Shown here piece after piece: positions 1 to 12,300 of a stretch of 64,000 bases of DNA. Below the pieces are notes generated by a model. That model made no database searches and was not told the DNA's origin. It was given only the letters and a program-made list of their open reading frames with translations. The position numbers and the translations under genes are program-made. Position 1 is the stretch's first letter. Every line of letters starts with the position of its first letter. The stretch comes from Talpa occidentalis. Taxonomy: Eukaryota; Chordata; Mammalia; Eulipotyphla; Talpidae. Location of the stretch: contig NW_023601433.1 of NCBI RefSeq assembly GCF_014898055.3, positions 41,597,876 to 41,661,875 of the forward strand. Direction: 5' to 3'.

Positions 1-65
1 GCGCTGCAGAGACTGCGGGCAGCTTCACAACCCAGTGCTCAACCGCTGTGCCACCGGGGAGGCCC
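1..65 (-). repeat. tRNA-derived SINE, 5' end only (cut by window edge)
   Basis: This is the head of the local SINE family in reverse, ending in the complement of GGGCCTCCC(C)GGTGG. It lies in an ERO1B intron. Confidence 0.85.
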
Positions 66-329
66 TATAATTGTTAATTATTGAACTCTAGTGAGCTTAT
101 GATTGTTTTTGTTGCTTTCTGGTATTGTAGAAAATGTGTGAAAATCTTGGGTTCTTTGGGCTAAATTCTTATAAAGAAGTCTCATTTGCAGGATGAGTAC
201 ACGTTGACCAAGATACATAGTATAATTAATAGTTTAATATACACTAAGTGTTACAACACATATTAGAATACATAGGGTTGGAATCTGAACTGTATGACAT
301 TTTCTAAATTCTGTTATTTTCTCTTTCAG

Positions 330-341
330 GAGAAGGTGATG
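330..341 (+). CDS. ERO1B: ERO1B microexon, 12 nt
   Basis: A pyrimidine-rich acceptor (TTTTCTCTTTCAG) precedes GAGAAGGTGATG, which is followed by a strong GTGAGT donor. It fits the flanking frame: the two first bases complete a Gly codon, then Glu-Gly-Asp, and the last G starts the next Gly codon. The resulting G-E-G-D-G-E-S-F-Y-T-W matches the human ERO1B stretch GEDDGESFYTW as I remember it. The exon is symmetric (phase 1 to 1), so skipping it would keep the frame. Confidence 0.82.
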
Positions 342-3300
342 GTGAGTAAAAACTTGTATTTTCTGCAAGTATAGAGATAATATTTTTAATGATTAAAATT
401 AGATTTTTCATCCATACAAAAGAAAGTTTTGTTTTTTGTTTTTCAAAAAATGACTACCAGTGAATGGTGACCAAAAATACTTGAGGTTTTTTTTAATAAC
501 ATAAAGTCAACCTGTGTTAAAAATAAAGATAATTTTTTACCTAAATGTTTGCTATAGAAACCAATCACTTTCCAACTTCCCCATTTTTTCGTTATTCTAA
601 TGTGCTTGAATATTCAGAGGAAATGGAGAGAAGTTAATATAGCTTTACCAGATTGTCTTGGTGACTCTTTTCCTGTTGACTTTGAAATTTGTAGCATTAC
701 TGTTACTCTAATACTTAATCTGATGAATAGTAACTTATCAGCAATTGGATATTATAGATTATTGAGTGAATATTGGTCCTAGTTGCCCCAAAGCAACAAA
801 AATAATTCAAATGTGTTCACTTATCTATATTCAAAAGCACTATAAGGGGCATTGTGGATATAAATCATATCTTCCATCTAGAAGCTGACACTACATAAGA
901 ATGAGAAGTACTATACATAATGATGAAGTATTACATATGTAGTACAATCAGTAGGTGATAGAACTCTTTTGAGATGGTACAAATCGTATATCACTAAGGT
1001 GATCTGAGAAATCTTACTAGAGGAGGTGGCATTTGAGATGAATTTTGAGTAATAGGGCAGATTTAGGTAGAATTGGGCAATATATGCTATTTGGAGGCAA
1101 TAGCATGGACTAAGGAGTTAAGAAAGGAAAAAATCAAGCATGTTTGGAGAAATCTTGTTAGCAGTAGGAAAGATTTTGTATAGGAGTAGGTTAAATTAGA
1201 AATATGAAATCAGGCCAGATTATTGAGGACCTTGGGAGCTATACTGACCTTTTAGCACGAGAGGTTTGCTGAATAGATAAGTGAGATAATGATGAATGCA
1301 CCTTAGTTAGGAATGTGTTGAATAAGTGAATCTGTGGGAAGATGTTTGCGTTGTTTTGCAAAATGTGAAGACTTTTGGGAGGAAAAGTTATTCCCTCCAA
1401 ACTGATTGTTCCCCAAGCCCCTTGCTCAACACATCTGTGTGTTGAGTATCTCCTATTCTTTGATTTTCTCAAAATAAGGAAATGTAACTTGAGGAGTACA
1501 TTAACTATTTTGATGTTTATTGGCTACCTTTTTTTTTTTTTTTAACTAAAGAGAAACAGTTTTTGGGCTAGAAATAGTACATTCAGCATTAGTACATAGG
1601 TAAGTCGGGGCCTTCCATATTTAGTCATTAACTTTTGAAGAATTATATTTAAAATTAAAGGATTTTTAAAAAGAATTATTCCTTGAAACTTAGTAGTCCT
1701 AGATAAATAAGGAAATATACCTAGTATTATTGGTTTAGGAAATTTAAAAGAGTTATTTAAAACTCTGGAAATTTTTTCTTTTTTTTATTTTAAAAGAGGG
1801 CTATGATTATCATCGAAAGTCCATTTAAGATTGTTAGACTTTTTCTCCCATACTTGTGAATGCTTAAACCTCCTATTTTGATTGAAATTTTTTTCTCAAC
1901 AATAAGAAGAAGAACAGTTTTGTAAAGTTACTTAAATTACTTTGGGGCTTTGTTGTCTAGAACCATATGCCTATTTTTCCACTTCACATGAAGCAGTTAT
2001 TCCTAGAGTTATTCCTAATTGGTCATAAGAAATATTTTATAGACTTAATTTACTTATTTATAAATGATCATGGAAAATAATTTAATCCAATGCTCTGTGT
2101 GTGGTTTTTCTTTTAGGAGAATCATTCTACACATGGCTAGAAGGTAAACTTAATGTTTGTTTTAAATTTATTGGCTTCCCATTAAAAAAATTGTGATCTG
2201 TATAATATATTTTTGTAAGCTTTAAGATTCATTACCTAGACAATTAATATTGACAGTTTTTGACAGAAATTAACATGTTTTAGGTTATTATATTTTGGAA
2301 TAAAATTATTTGGAAAATATGAGCATATTGGTCAACCAAAAAACAACATTATGAAAATATATAGGGCAGATACGGTCACCAAGTTGTCATAACTCATTCC
2401 CCAGTTTTACTTTCATTCTGTGTATAATGCTTACCCAATCTCCTTTTCTAGTAACCATTATGCACATATAATTTTTCAAATAGAGACATTTTGGGGAAAC
2501 GTACTCATTTTAATATATGAAATTGAGAAGAGTTTATGTTTGAAATTCAGGTGGAACAAATTATATTGTTGAATGGTCTATATCAATAAATGTTAAGATA
2601 GTCTAAACTTGTTTAAAGAATTAAAGCAATAGAGATCCCACTATATTATGTAATTTTTCATTCTTATATCTGGTAAGTGTTGAAAATATAGAGTGTTACT
2701 ATTTGAATGCTGAATGTTCTATGATTTTAACAACTTTGGTTCATAACTGGATATATGATGCTTTTTGAAAAATTACCAAATTGGGGCCTCCCTGGTGGCG
2801 CAGGGGGTTAAGCACAGCACTATGAAATGATCCGCAGACTCTGCAGCATGAGTTTGATCCCCCGGCTGGCCAGGGAGCTACCTACATGGTGCAGCAGACC
2901 TCTCCTGTCTCACCCACTGCTCCTCTTAGCATTGTATTTCAATAGATCTTTCTGTTCTGCTCCCCACTATCCCTGGTGAATATTCTCACCCCCCAGCACC
3001 TCTGACCTGTACACCAGTTCTTTTATGAATAAATAAATAAATCTTTTTTTTTTTAAAGATTATTTATACAAGAACCAGGGTACAGGCCAGATGCACGGGA
3101 GGGTGAGAGAATTCACTAGAGACAGAGCAGGGAACAGAACAGGCAGACTGACTGAAATACACAGCTGAGGGGAGCAGCGGGCACAATAGGAGAGGTCTGC
3201 AGCGCCATGTGAGACCCTCGCCTGCCGGCCAGGATTGAACCAGTGCTGCAGAGGCTGCGGAGAGCTTCACAGCACGGCACTCAACCACTTATGCCGCCAG

Positions 3301-6300
3301 GGGAGGCCCTAAATAAATCTTTTAAAAAAGTAAAAATTACCAAATTGCCATTAATCAATCCAAGAACTAAAATATATTAATGAAAGATAAGCAAGTTGAA
3401 TGCTACAGGAAAATAGATATTTCATAACCAAAACCTTATGTGGGAATTCCACAGTTAAACTAATTAATTCTAGTTTATGTTTAGTCGGTTATGTTATCTT
3501 ACAAATATGATTGCTCTTGTTCTTAAAAAACTATTCATATATTTACCATTACTGAGGTGAATAGTATTGATAGGTAAATACTGCTGGGAATTATATAATT
3601 AGTGGTCTATGTGGTAGACATACTTAGCTTAAATTATCTTATTTTAAAGATATAAATTGTGAAAAGTGGTATATAAATGGTCAGAGACCCTGACTATTGA
3701 TAATGGAGGATGAGAATGAAATTTATGGTAATACTGTCACTCTTCTAGTATCCTCCTAAAGAGAGTGTGTGAATATTGATACATGATTTCAGAGAGTATG
3801 CCTATTTATAGGGAATTGACTCAATTTTTCTGAGATTTAGTTGCCTTATCTGGGACACGGGAGTAACAGTAACAATCCAGTTTACTCCCATTGTGAGTGT
3901 AGACAATGCCTGACAAAATTCCTTTGAAAATCATTGAACAATCTTCAAATGCCAGGTAATACTGTCATAATAAATGGGGCCCTTTTGTGAGAGAAAAATT
4001 ATATATCTGTATCTTGTAGTTCAGTTGCTCAATATGAATTGGTTTATTTTTTATTTTTTTAAAGATTTATTTATGCATACAAGAACTGGGGTACAGGCCA
4101 GAGGTGCGGGTGGTGAGAGGATTCACCAGAGACAGAGTGGGCAACAGAACAGGCAGATTGACTGAAATACACTGCTGAGGGGAGCAGCGGGTGAGTCAGG
4201 AGAAGTCTGCTGCACCATGTGGGTTGCTTCCTGACCAGGGATGAAACTGGTGCTGCAGTGGCTGAGGATAGATTCATGGGTTGTGCTTTCTTAACCCCTT
4301 GCACCCCCAGGGAGGCCCTCAATATGAATTTGAATGGAAGAGAAAGAGGAAGAAGGAGAAGTAGAGAACCACTTTCTATATTAGCTATTTGAATTGGCTC
4401 TATATTACTCCAAATAGAAGTTGATAGATTTTGCCTTTGTAGATCAGCTTTTGCAGATGTTACTTAAATGTGTGACTGAAGGCTTTTGCTCAGACCTCAA
4501 CAGTTAGAAGCATCAGACCTAGCAGCTGACTAAAAGCAGGGAGAAGCTATCCAACAATTTCCTGCTGTGTTATTACCATTTTGTTTGATGTTACCTAATT
4601 CTCAGTTTATAGAAGTACATTTCCTACCTTGTCTCCCTCCTCCCTTCTCTCTCCCCCATTTCAGGTATCTTTTCAAGTTTAGTGTTTTCATTTCCTTCGG
4701 GTAAATACCCAGAAATGGAATTGCAGGATCACATGATAGTTCTGTTTTTTAATTTTTGAGAGATCTCCTTACTGTTTCCATACTGGCTGCACCAGCTTAC
4801 ATTTCCACCAGTAGTGCACAAGAATTCCATTTTATCTGTTTCTCCACATCCTTGCCAATATTTGTTATTTCTCGTATATTTGGTAATAACTATTCTAACT
4901 GATGTGAAGTAATCTCATTGTGATTTTGAATTGTATTTCCCTGGTGTTTAGTGAAGTGTTGAGCATCCTTTCTGAATTATTGTAATTTGGTATTTCTATT
5001 TTCTTATTAAATGTGATTTCTTTTTAATATTTTTCTGAATAGGTTTGTGTCTGGAGAAAAGAGTCTTCTATAAGCTTATATCAGGACTTCATGCTAGTAT
5101 CAATTTACATCTGTGTGCAAATTATCTTTTGGAAGGTAATCAGATGTTTAAGTAGTTTATTTTCTATTAGGGTAAAAAATGTTGGGGTGGGGAATACATA
5201 TTTTTTTAAGAAAAAAATCCTATTTATAAAAAGTATGTGATTTATTTCTCTTTCTTTTTAGAAACCTGGGGTAAACCTAGTTGGGGACCTAATATCAAAG
5301 AATTTAAACGCCGCTTTGACCCTGTGGAAACCAAGGGAGAAGGTCCAAGAAGGCTAAAAAATCTGTACTTTTTATACTTAATTGAACTTCGAGCTCTATC
5401 AAAGGTGGCTCCATATTTTGAGCGCTCAATTGTTGATCTGTACACTGGAAATGTAGAAGAAGATGCTGACACAAAAACCCTCCTACTGAATATCTTTCAA
5501 GATACAAAGTAAGAGTTGATTACCAGGGATCTGAAATTCTCCACTCTTTGAAATAGGTGGTACAGAAACTGACTTCTGAAAGTATTAGTGAGCAAGAGGG
5601 AAAATTAGAACTGAGAAGGGAAATGGTCAGTAGAACAGTGACATTTAAAACTTTTCTAAAAATATAACTTTAAAGAATCTGTTTAAAATACGTTGTAGAA
5701 ACTTTAATACTTGTAAATAGGCTGTATTTTAAGATAAAATTTTTAATTTTGTGGTATCAAAATTTAATGCTACGTGAATGTTCTTTCTGCTAATTTTGTA
5801 TTGTTCTAGTTGCTATTTTAAATTCAGATAGTATTCAAAATGTGTAAAGTAAATTATGTATTGACATGTTAAAACATTTTAACATTTAAGAGCTACATGT
5901 GTTCACATTAATTATTTTAATTTTTAGATAACTATCATGTAATTTAAAACATAACAATCTTACAAATCACTAAGCCGTTTTCATCTCACTTTAGTTTTTA
6001 CTGAATAGCCTAGAATTTCCTATATTACTAGATCATATACATGAGTAATGAATTTTAAGTATTTGAGGGACAGATAATTATATCAGAACTCTATTACATA
6101 ATTCTTAAATTTTTGTCTGTAACTTACTATATTGTTGTCATTTCATCAGGTCCTTCCCCATGCACTTTGATGAGAAATCCATGTTTGCCGGTGACAAAAA
6201 AGGGGCCAAATCACTGAAGGTAAAATGCTTTTGATTAGGGGAGAAGGAGGAGAGCAGTCCAGTGGTTGTATTTTAGTCCTGTTTATCTAAACTACTATTT

Positions 6301-9300
6301 CTCAGTTTTCCAATTTGTTGAAATTGGTCTAATCGGATTGTACCATAAATAATACTCAAAAAAAGCCTTTTCCAAACTTATTTCTTATTGTTTCCTTTTT
6401 TAGTTTGACCAATTGTTGAGTGGCTTCTCAATCATTACTATAACCAATGAGTATGGGGCCTTTATTAATGTCTTTCTATAAGTTACTGTTTTGAGAAAAA
6501 GTATATAAGTTGTCTTAGTTTGAAATCACAGTGTGTATTGTTGTCTTGATGCTTCTTTCAAAAAATGATGAACTGTAGGCTACTTTGAGAGAAAGAAATA
6601 ATGTATTTTTCTGAAGTTGTTTTATGACATGTTACAGTTCTTGAAACCATTACAATTTTTTTCTTTAGACGAGTATAAGGCAAAAATTACTCATTAATCT
6701 GTGTGATCAGAAAGAGTATGTTTTAGGAACATGATGAAACTTAACATTTGGAGCTTTTTGTTTTCATCTGCTTACATCCTTCAAATGTTCGTAAAAGTGC
6801 TTGAAATTGATTGGCAGCACCACAATCTTTTGTAAGTGATTCTGATATAGAAAAAAACTCCAAAAACAAAAACTTTTTTAATGTTTGGTGCAAATTAATT
6901 TGTTTGCAAAACCTGAGCTGAACTAATCTAAGAATATTTGTAGTGTGTTTTTTCCTACTTTGTATGATATTTTTATTCATACAATCCAAAATCTGAAAAA
7001 TTTGGAATTCTGAAACACATTTGAAGTGTTTTAGATAGGGATATACTTAAGAACATTTAATAAATTAGTACTGAGTGATTCGCCACTGGTAAGTTTCTTA
7101 ATATTTCTAAAATGAAGTGTGTAATTTGACCACAACTGTATTTTAGTTTGGAAGGTTATTTTATTTCATGATTGTTTTAAAGTATATTGCTATTAGCATA
7201 TTGATATAATGTTAATTCAGTTTTGTAATGTTCCCTGTTTTCTAAGTATTTATGTAAATATGTTTTTGATTTTCAGAATTCCCTTATGTAATAGATAGGG
7301 CAACTATAATTTTTACCTTTTTGTAGATGAGAAATACATAAGGTTACACTGGTTTTCAATTACAAAATGCTAGATATTTTGTTTGCTATTTTTTGAAGGA
7401 GGGCTTAAATCTACTTTTCCATCTGTTCCAAAGAACATTACATGAGAATGGAGAGCAAAGGAGTTTTGTGTTCTATTTATATTGTCTTTCTTTATTAAGG
7501 TATTGATTTCCTCAAAATCCTTATGGTAGCTTTGCAGGACTTGTAGTGATCAGTTTTTAAGCTACTCTCCTCCAGCTTCATGCATTAAATGTTTACCTCA
7601 TGCATTAAATGTTTGTCCGGTTAAAAAAGAAAAGGAAACTTTTTCTCTTAACTAGTGTTATCTTCAGATAATATGGAACTGAACCTTAGAGTCATAGATT
7701 CCATGCACAGATATTCACAGATATAGGTCTCAAAACTTCTAATAGAAGAATCTAGCAGACAAACTGTGGATAAAGCTGCATCAGCAAATGTGAGAGAATG
7801 TAAGCCGTGTCTATGATCATTTACTACTGATTTTATAGCTATCAAATGGAAATGAGTTATGGTTCCTAAACGTAAAAACCATATATTAATTTTGTGTCCC
7901 TAATAGTACATTGTTTGTTGAATTAATATGCAAAATGAATTTTTTTTTAAATTTATGCCAAGAATGGGGTTGTAGTCCAGAGGTGGGAGGGCAAGTATTC
8001 ACCAGAGACGGTAGAGAGCAGAACTGGCAAATCTACAAAATGAATGTTTTTAATTTTTATTCATGTTAAGTTGTTTTATGTTCCAAGTTATACCAATTCA
8101 AGTATTTTTCTTCACTGTTCAAAAACACAACTCATTCATTACTAAACTTCAAAATATTTCTTTTAATTCAGAAAAATGCAGTGTAATTTTAAAAGTCTAA
8201 TAAGAATGAAAATATTTTTTTTCACAATAGGAGGAATTCCGGTTGCATTTCAAGAATATCTCCCGTATAATGGACTGTGTTGGATGTGACAAATGCAGAT
8301 TATGGGGAAAATTACAGGTTTGTGTGTTGTCTTTGAAGCTATTATTAACCTTAAACTTCTCCACTGAGTAGTTGAACATTTTTATTAAAATGTCCTCACC
8401 ATTCATTGAATTAGTCTAGAAGTAGGTCCAGTGTATTTGTCCTGTTTCATTGATGAAAAAAATTAGTATAAAACTATGTCATATATGTATGTGTGAAGAT
8501 GTTTTTCCTATTCTGTGTTAATGATTTTGGTTTTATTGTTTCTGTTTCTATTGGTAATCTCAGATTTGTTTGTTTAATAAGAGTATTTTAGCATTTTTGA
8601 TACCACAAAGAAAAAGTAAGTCATAGAAAATCAAGAGGCAATTATTTCAATGAGGGCTACAGTGAAATCAGATTTTTCTCTCTAATGCTAATAATTAAGA
8701 AATTATTAAGTGTAGGTATAACTAGTGAACTTTGTATTGCTAGGGGCTATAAAGAATGCTTTTAGGGCTACATACTGAACTGTGTAATCTGCTATCATAT
8801 TTTCCAGGTTAAAAAAATGATTTTAGTATAATTTATCATATGCATAATGTATGAGGAAGTAGAAATGATATTTTGTATAGTTTAATGTTTTGGTGAAAAG
8901 TTCAGTTCATGCAAGTTTCCTGGTATTTTATAGTGACTGAGTATTCCTTATATAAACTTTATAATAGCTATTATAATATATGATTTTAATTGTGATTTAA
9001 TATTATTTTCTCTAGACTCAGGGTTTAGGAACTGCCCTGAAGATACTATTCTCTGAAAAAGAAATCCAAAAGCTTCCAGAGAACAGCCCATCTAAAGGCT
9101 TCCAACTTACTCGACAGGAAATAGTTGCTCTTTTAAATGCTTTTGGACGGTAAGAACTATTTTCACAGTGAAAACTTTTTGATTTCCCTAGTGGTTTTAG
9201 CAAACTGCAGAGATCATTTACCTGCTAAAGTAGTTTGTTTTATTTTGCTGACAGAGAGAACTGTTACCTGTACTCATTTGACTTAGCGTGTCCTTCATGC

Positions 9301-12300
9301 AAAAAAGTCAATTTCTCCATAGTCACAGGAAAAGTAATAGTTTCCAGATAGCCAGTATTTCTCAGTTTGCCTTTTCAATTTTATGGGGAAAATATCCTCC
9401 TAGTATTCTCTTTAGCTGGCTTTAAGCTGTACAAGCACAATAGCTAGAGTAAGGAAAGCTTGATTGTCAAGAAGTTGAAAGAAAGAGATTAAACCCTTCC
9501 ATCTGTTCTTCATTTCTTAAGCTGAAAAGTTTCTTTTATTCTTTCTAACCACGTATTTTTTTCTGTATAGGGACATTATGGTTTGCTTTTTGTTTATACC
9601 ACAGATGGTTTAAAAAATAATTTAAATTTTTCTGCAGAGCTACATGTAGTGACCAATGAACAGGGAATATAGAACAAAAGGGAAAAAAATCAGAAGATAA
9701 TACTGTGTTGCCCTAAGAAAAAGCTCAAAAATATCAAGGAATAATGTTTTTAAAAAATAGGAAATCAGGGCCTCCCCTGATGGCGCAGCGGTTGAGCGCT
9801 GGGCTGCAAAGCTGCCCGCAGCCTCTGCAGTGCCAGTTCGATCCCCGGCAGTCAGCAAGTGCCCCACATGGCGCGACAGACCTCTCCTGCCACGCCCGCT
9901 GCTCCTCTCAGCAGTATATTTCGTCACTTGGCCTGTTCTGTTCCCTGCTCTGGCTCTGGTGAATTCTCTCACCCTCCCATGCTTCTGACCGTATTCAGTG
10001 CTTGTATAAATAAATAAATGAATCTTAAAAAAAAAATAGGGAATCAAGTGACATATCATTTCTTATATTTTCTTAAAGAGTTATTAAGTGAAAGAGAGGA
10101 AGTTAAATTAAAAGTTACCCCTTCCCTATCTTAATGGCAAAGATTTCACCTGTTGCTCCCATTATTTACAGAAAGTTCACATACAATATAGACATAGACT
10201 ATCCATAGTTAACTGAAATTTCATAAAAAATTCATTCCAGTTACAAGACCTGTAGTAAGATAAAAATGGAGAAATGGAATTAAGTTTAAATTATTTTAAA
10301 AGAAAGTTTAAATTCCAAAGAATTTAGACAGCTTAGACATTTTAAGTCCAAATATAGTTAAATGCAGACAAACAGATGTAGACTTCCTCAAAATTTCTGA
10401 GTCTCATTAAGAATATTCATAAATACAACCCTTCCAGCTTTAGTTCTGTGTCAGGAAGTTGGTATAACCTGCTATTGCTCTTTAAAGAGTACTGGCTTTA
10501 AAATCAGGGAACCTAGAATTCTGGAATCCTGGCCCTGCTGTTCACTAGTGGTGTGAGCTTGTACAAATCACTTCTCTCAGCATGTTTCCTTTCTCTGTAA
10601 AATGAGATGATAATGACCTTTCTCACAGAGTTAATATGCACACAAAATGAAATTATATGTCACTGTACTTTTTCAACTACAAGATGCTGTCTGAATCCCA
10701 TGGTAGTGGAGGATGTTGTGATGGTGATATACAGTCACCACTGGATGTTTAATGCTCTCATTTTTCACCATTTAAAATAGAGTCTTACTTTTTTCTGACT
10801 TAAACTAGATGTGAGAAACCTTTCTTCTTTTAAAGGGTGGGGTGGTAAGACACAAAAAAAGGCCCACCTGATTTCATCTCCTTTTTCCTCCCCAGGGAAA
10901 AGCAAATAGCAGTTTGCCCTTCTGCTTTTCAAAGCTCTTTTAAAACACTATTTCCCCCATCCCTAATTATAAAAGCAATTCATGATCATTATAGGAAATT
11001 TGAAAAAAATGACAGTATAATAATCAAAATTTAAAAATCACCCATTTTCCTACCATCCTAACTACTTTAAGAGTTGATGTATTTTTAATGTGTATAGTCC
11101 CACTAGTAACATCTTAAGTAAAAACTTACATGCAATGTTTGTGTTTGTGTGTTAGCATTTGTGTTTGTGTGTATGTTGCATGTCTATGTATATACAGAGT
11201 CGAAAGGATCCTTTCATATTCTCACTCTATTTTACTTGGCATTATATTGTAATTCTGTACCAGTGTTATTAAAATTCTATTACATGGACACATCATGTAT
11301 ATTTACTTAGTCATTCTCTTATTCTCAGCTGAGTTTTATTATTTCCTTTATATGAATTCTATATATTTCATACTTCTTATAGTTTTTCTTGATTGTTAAC
11401 AGAATTGTTTAACTTCATTATACTTGCCACCTGACCATCCATTTAAAATAGTAAACAATTTTGGCTGCATCAATACAAAAGTCATTGTTACACTTTGGGA
11501 AGTTTATGCACTAATTTTTCTTACATGAATTTGGTAGTTTTCTCTGACAACATGTAGAATACAGTTTTACCTCAGGACACCGAGGAGAGAGTTGCCTTGT
11601 CATGTGATGCTAATGGGCAGAGGCATTCTATATGAATCATACAATTTGTAAAAGTATAAAGAGTATAAGGAAAGCATATAATTTGACAGGCTATGTGGTC
11701 TTGGGACCTAAAGAACCAGTTACAACCCACCTACTAACTGGGTGACCCTGGGAAAAATTATTTGATTCATTTGAACCTCAGTATTCATACAATGTAAAAT
11801 CAGGGTTAATTTATATCTGTCTTGGTGGGATTTTTAACAATTAAAAAGGTTGAGATTTGCTCAGACCAGTGTCTGGAATAGCCAAAACTCTTGATATAAG
11901 AAAAGTTATCATTTATTTAGTACTTAGAGAAAGGAGCTTAATAATGCATACTACCTCGTCCTAAATTATAGAAGGGAAAACATTAGGATTTTATGTATCA
12001 ACCCTGAATTTTATACACTAAGGATAATTCAGCTTACACAGTACTTTTTTTTTTTTGTGATTCCCACTCCAGAGTTTTACTTCTTGGCCTGGGCTCAGAA
12101 ACATTTCATTCATTCATTATTTATAGAACACCAATAAGTATCAGTAGGTATAGGCCATAGGGATTCAGCAGTTGACATACAGAATCTTTACCCTTTTGAA
12201 ACTAATAAAACAAATAAATGAGTTTGGAGAACAATAAGACAGAACCTTGGAGAGGAATGTGCAAATGACTTGAGATTCTTTATTATAATGAATTATTCAT

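Noticed and set aside
7579..7618. Two copies of a 17-18 base CATGCATTAAATGTTT unit
   Set aside because: It is a small chance or slippage duplication in an intron with no other feature.
9768..9860. tRNA-like A and B boxes
   Set aside because: They belong to the heads of tRNA-derived SINEs. No cloverleaf with a complete acceptor stem is present.
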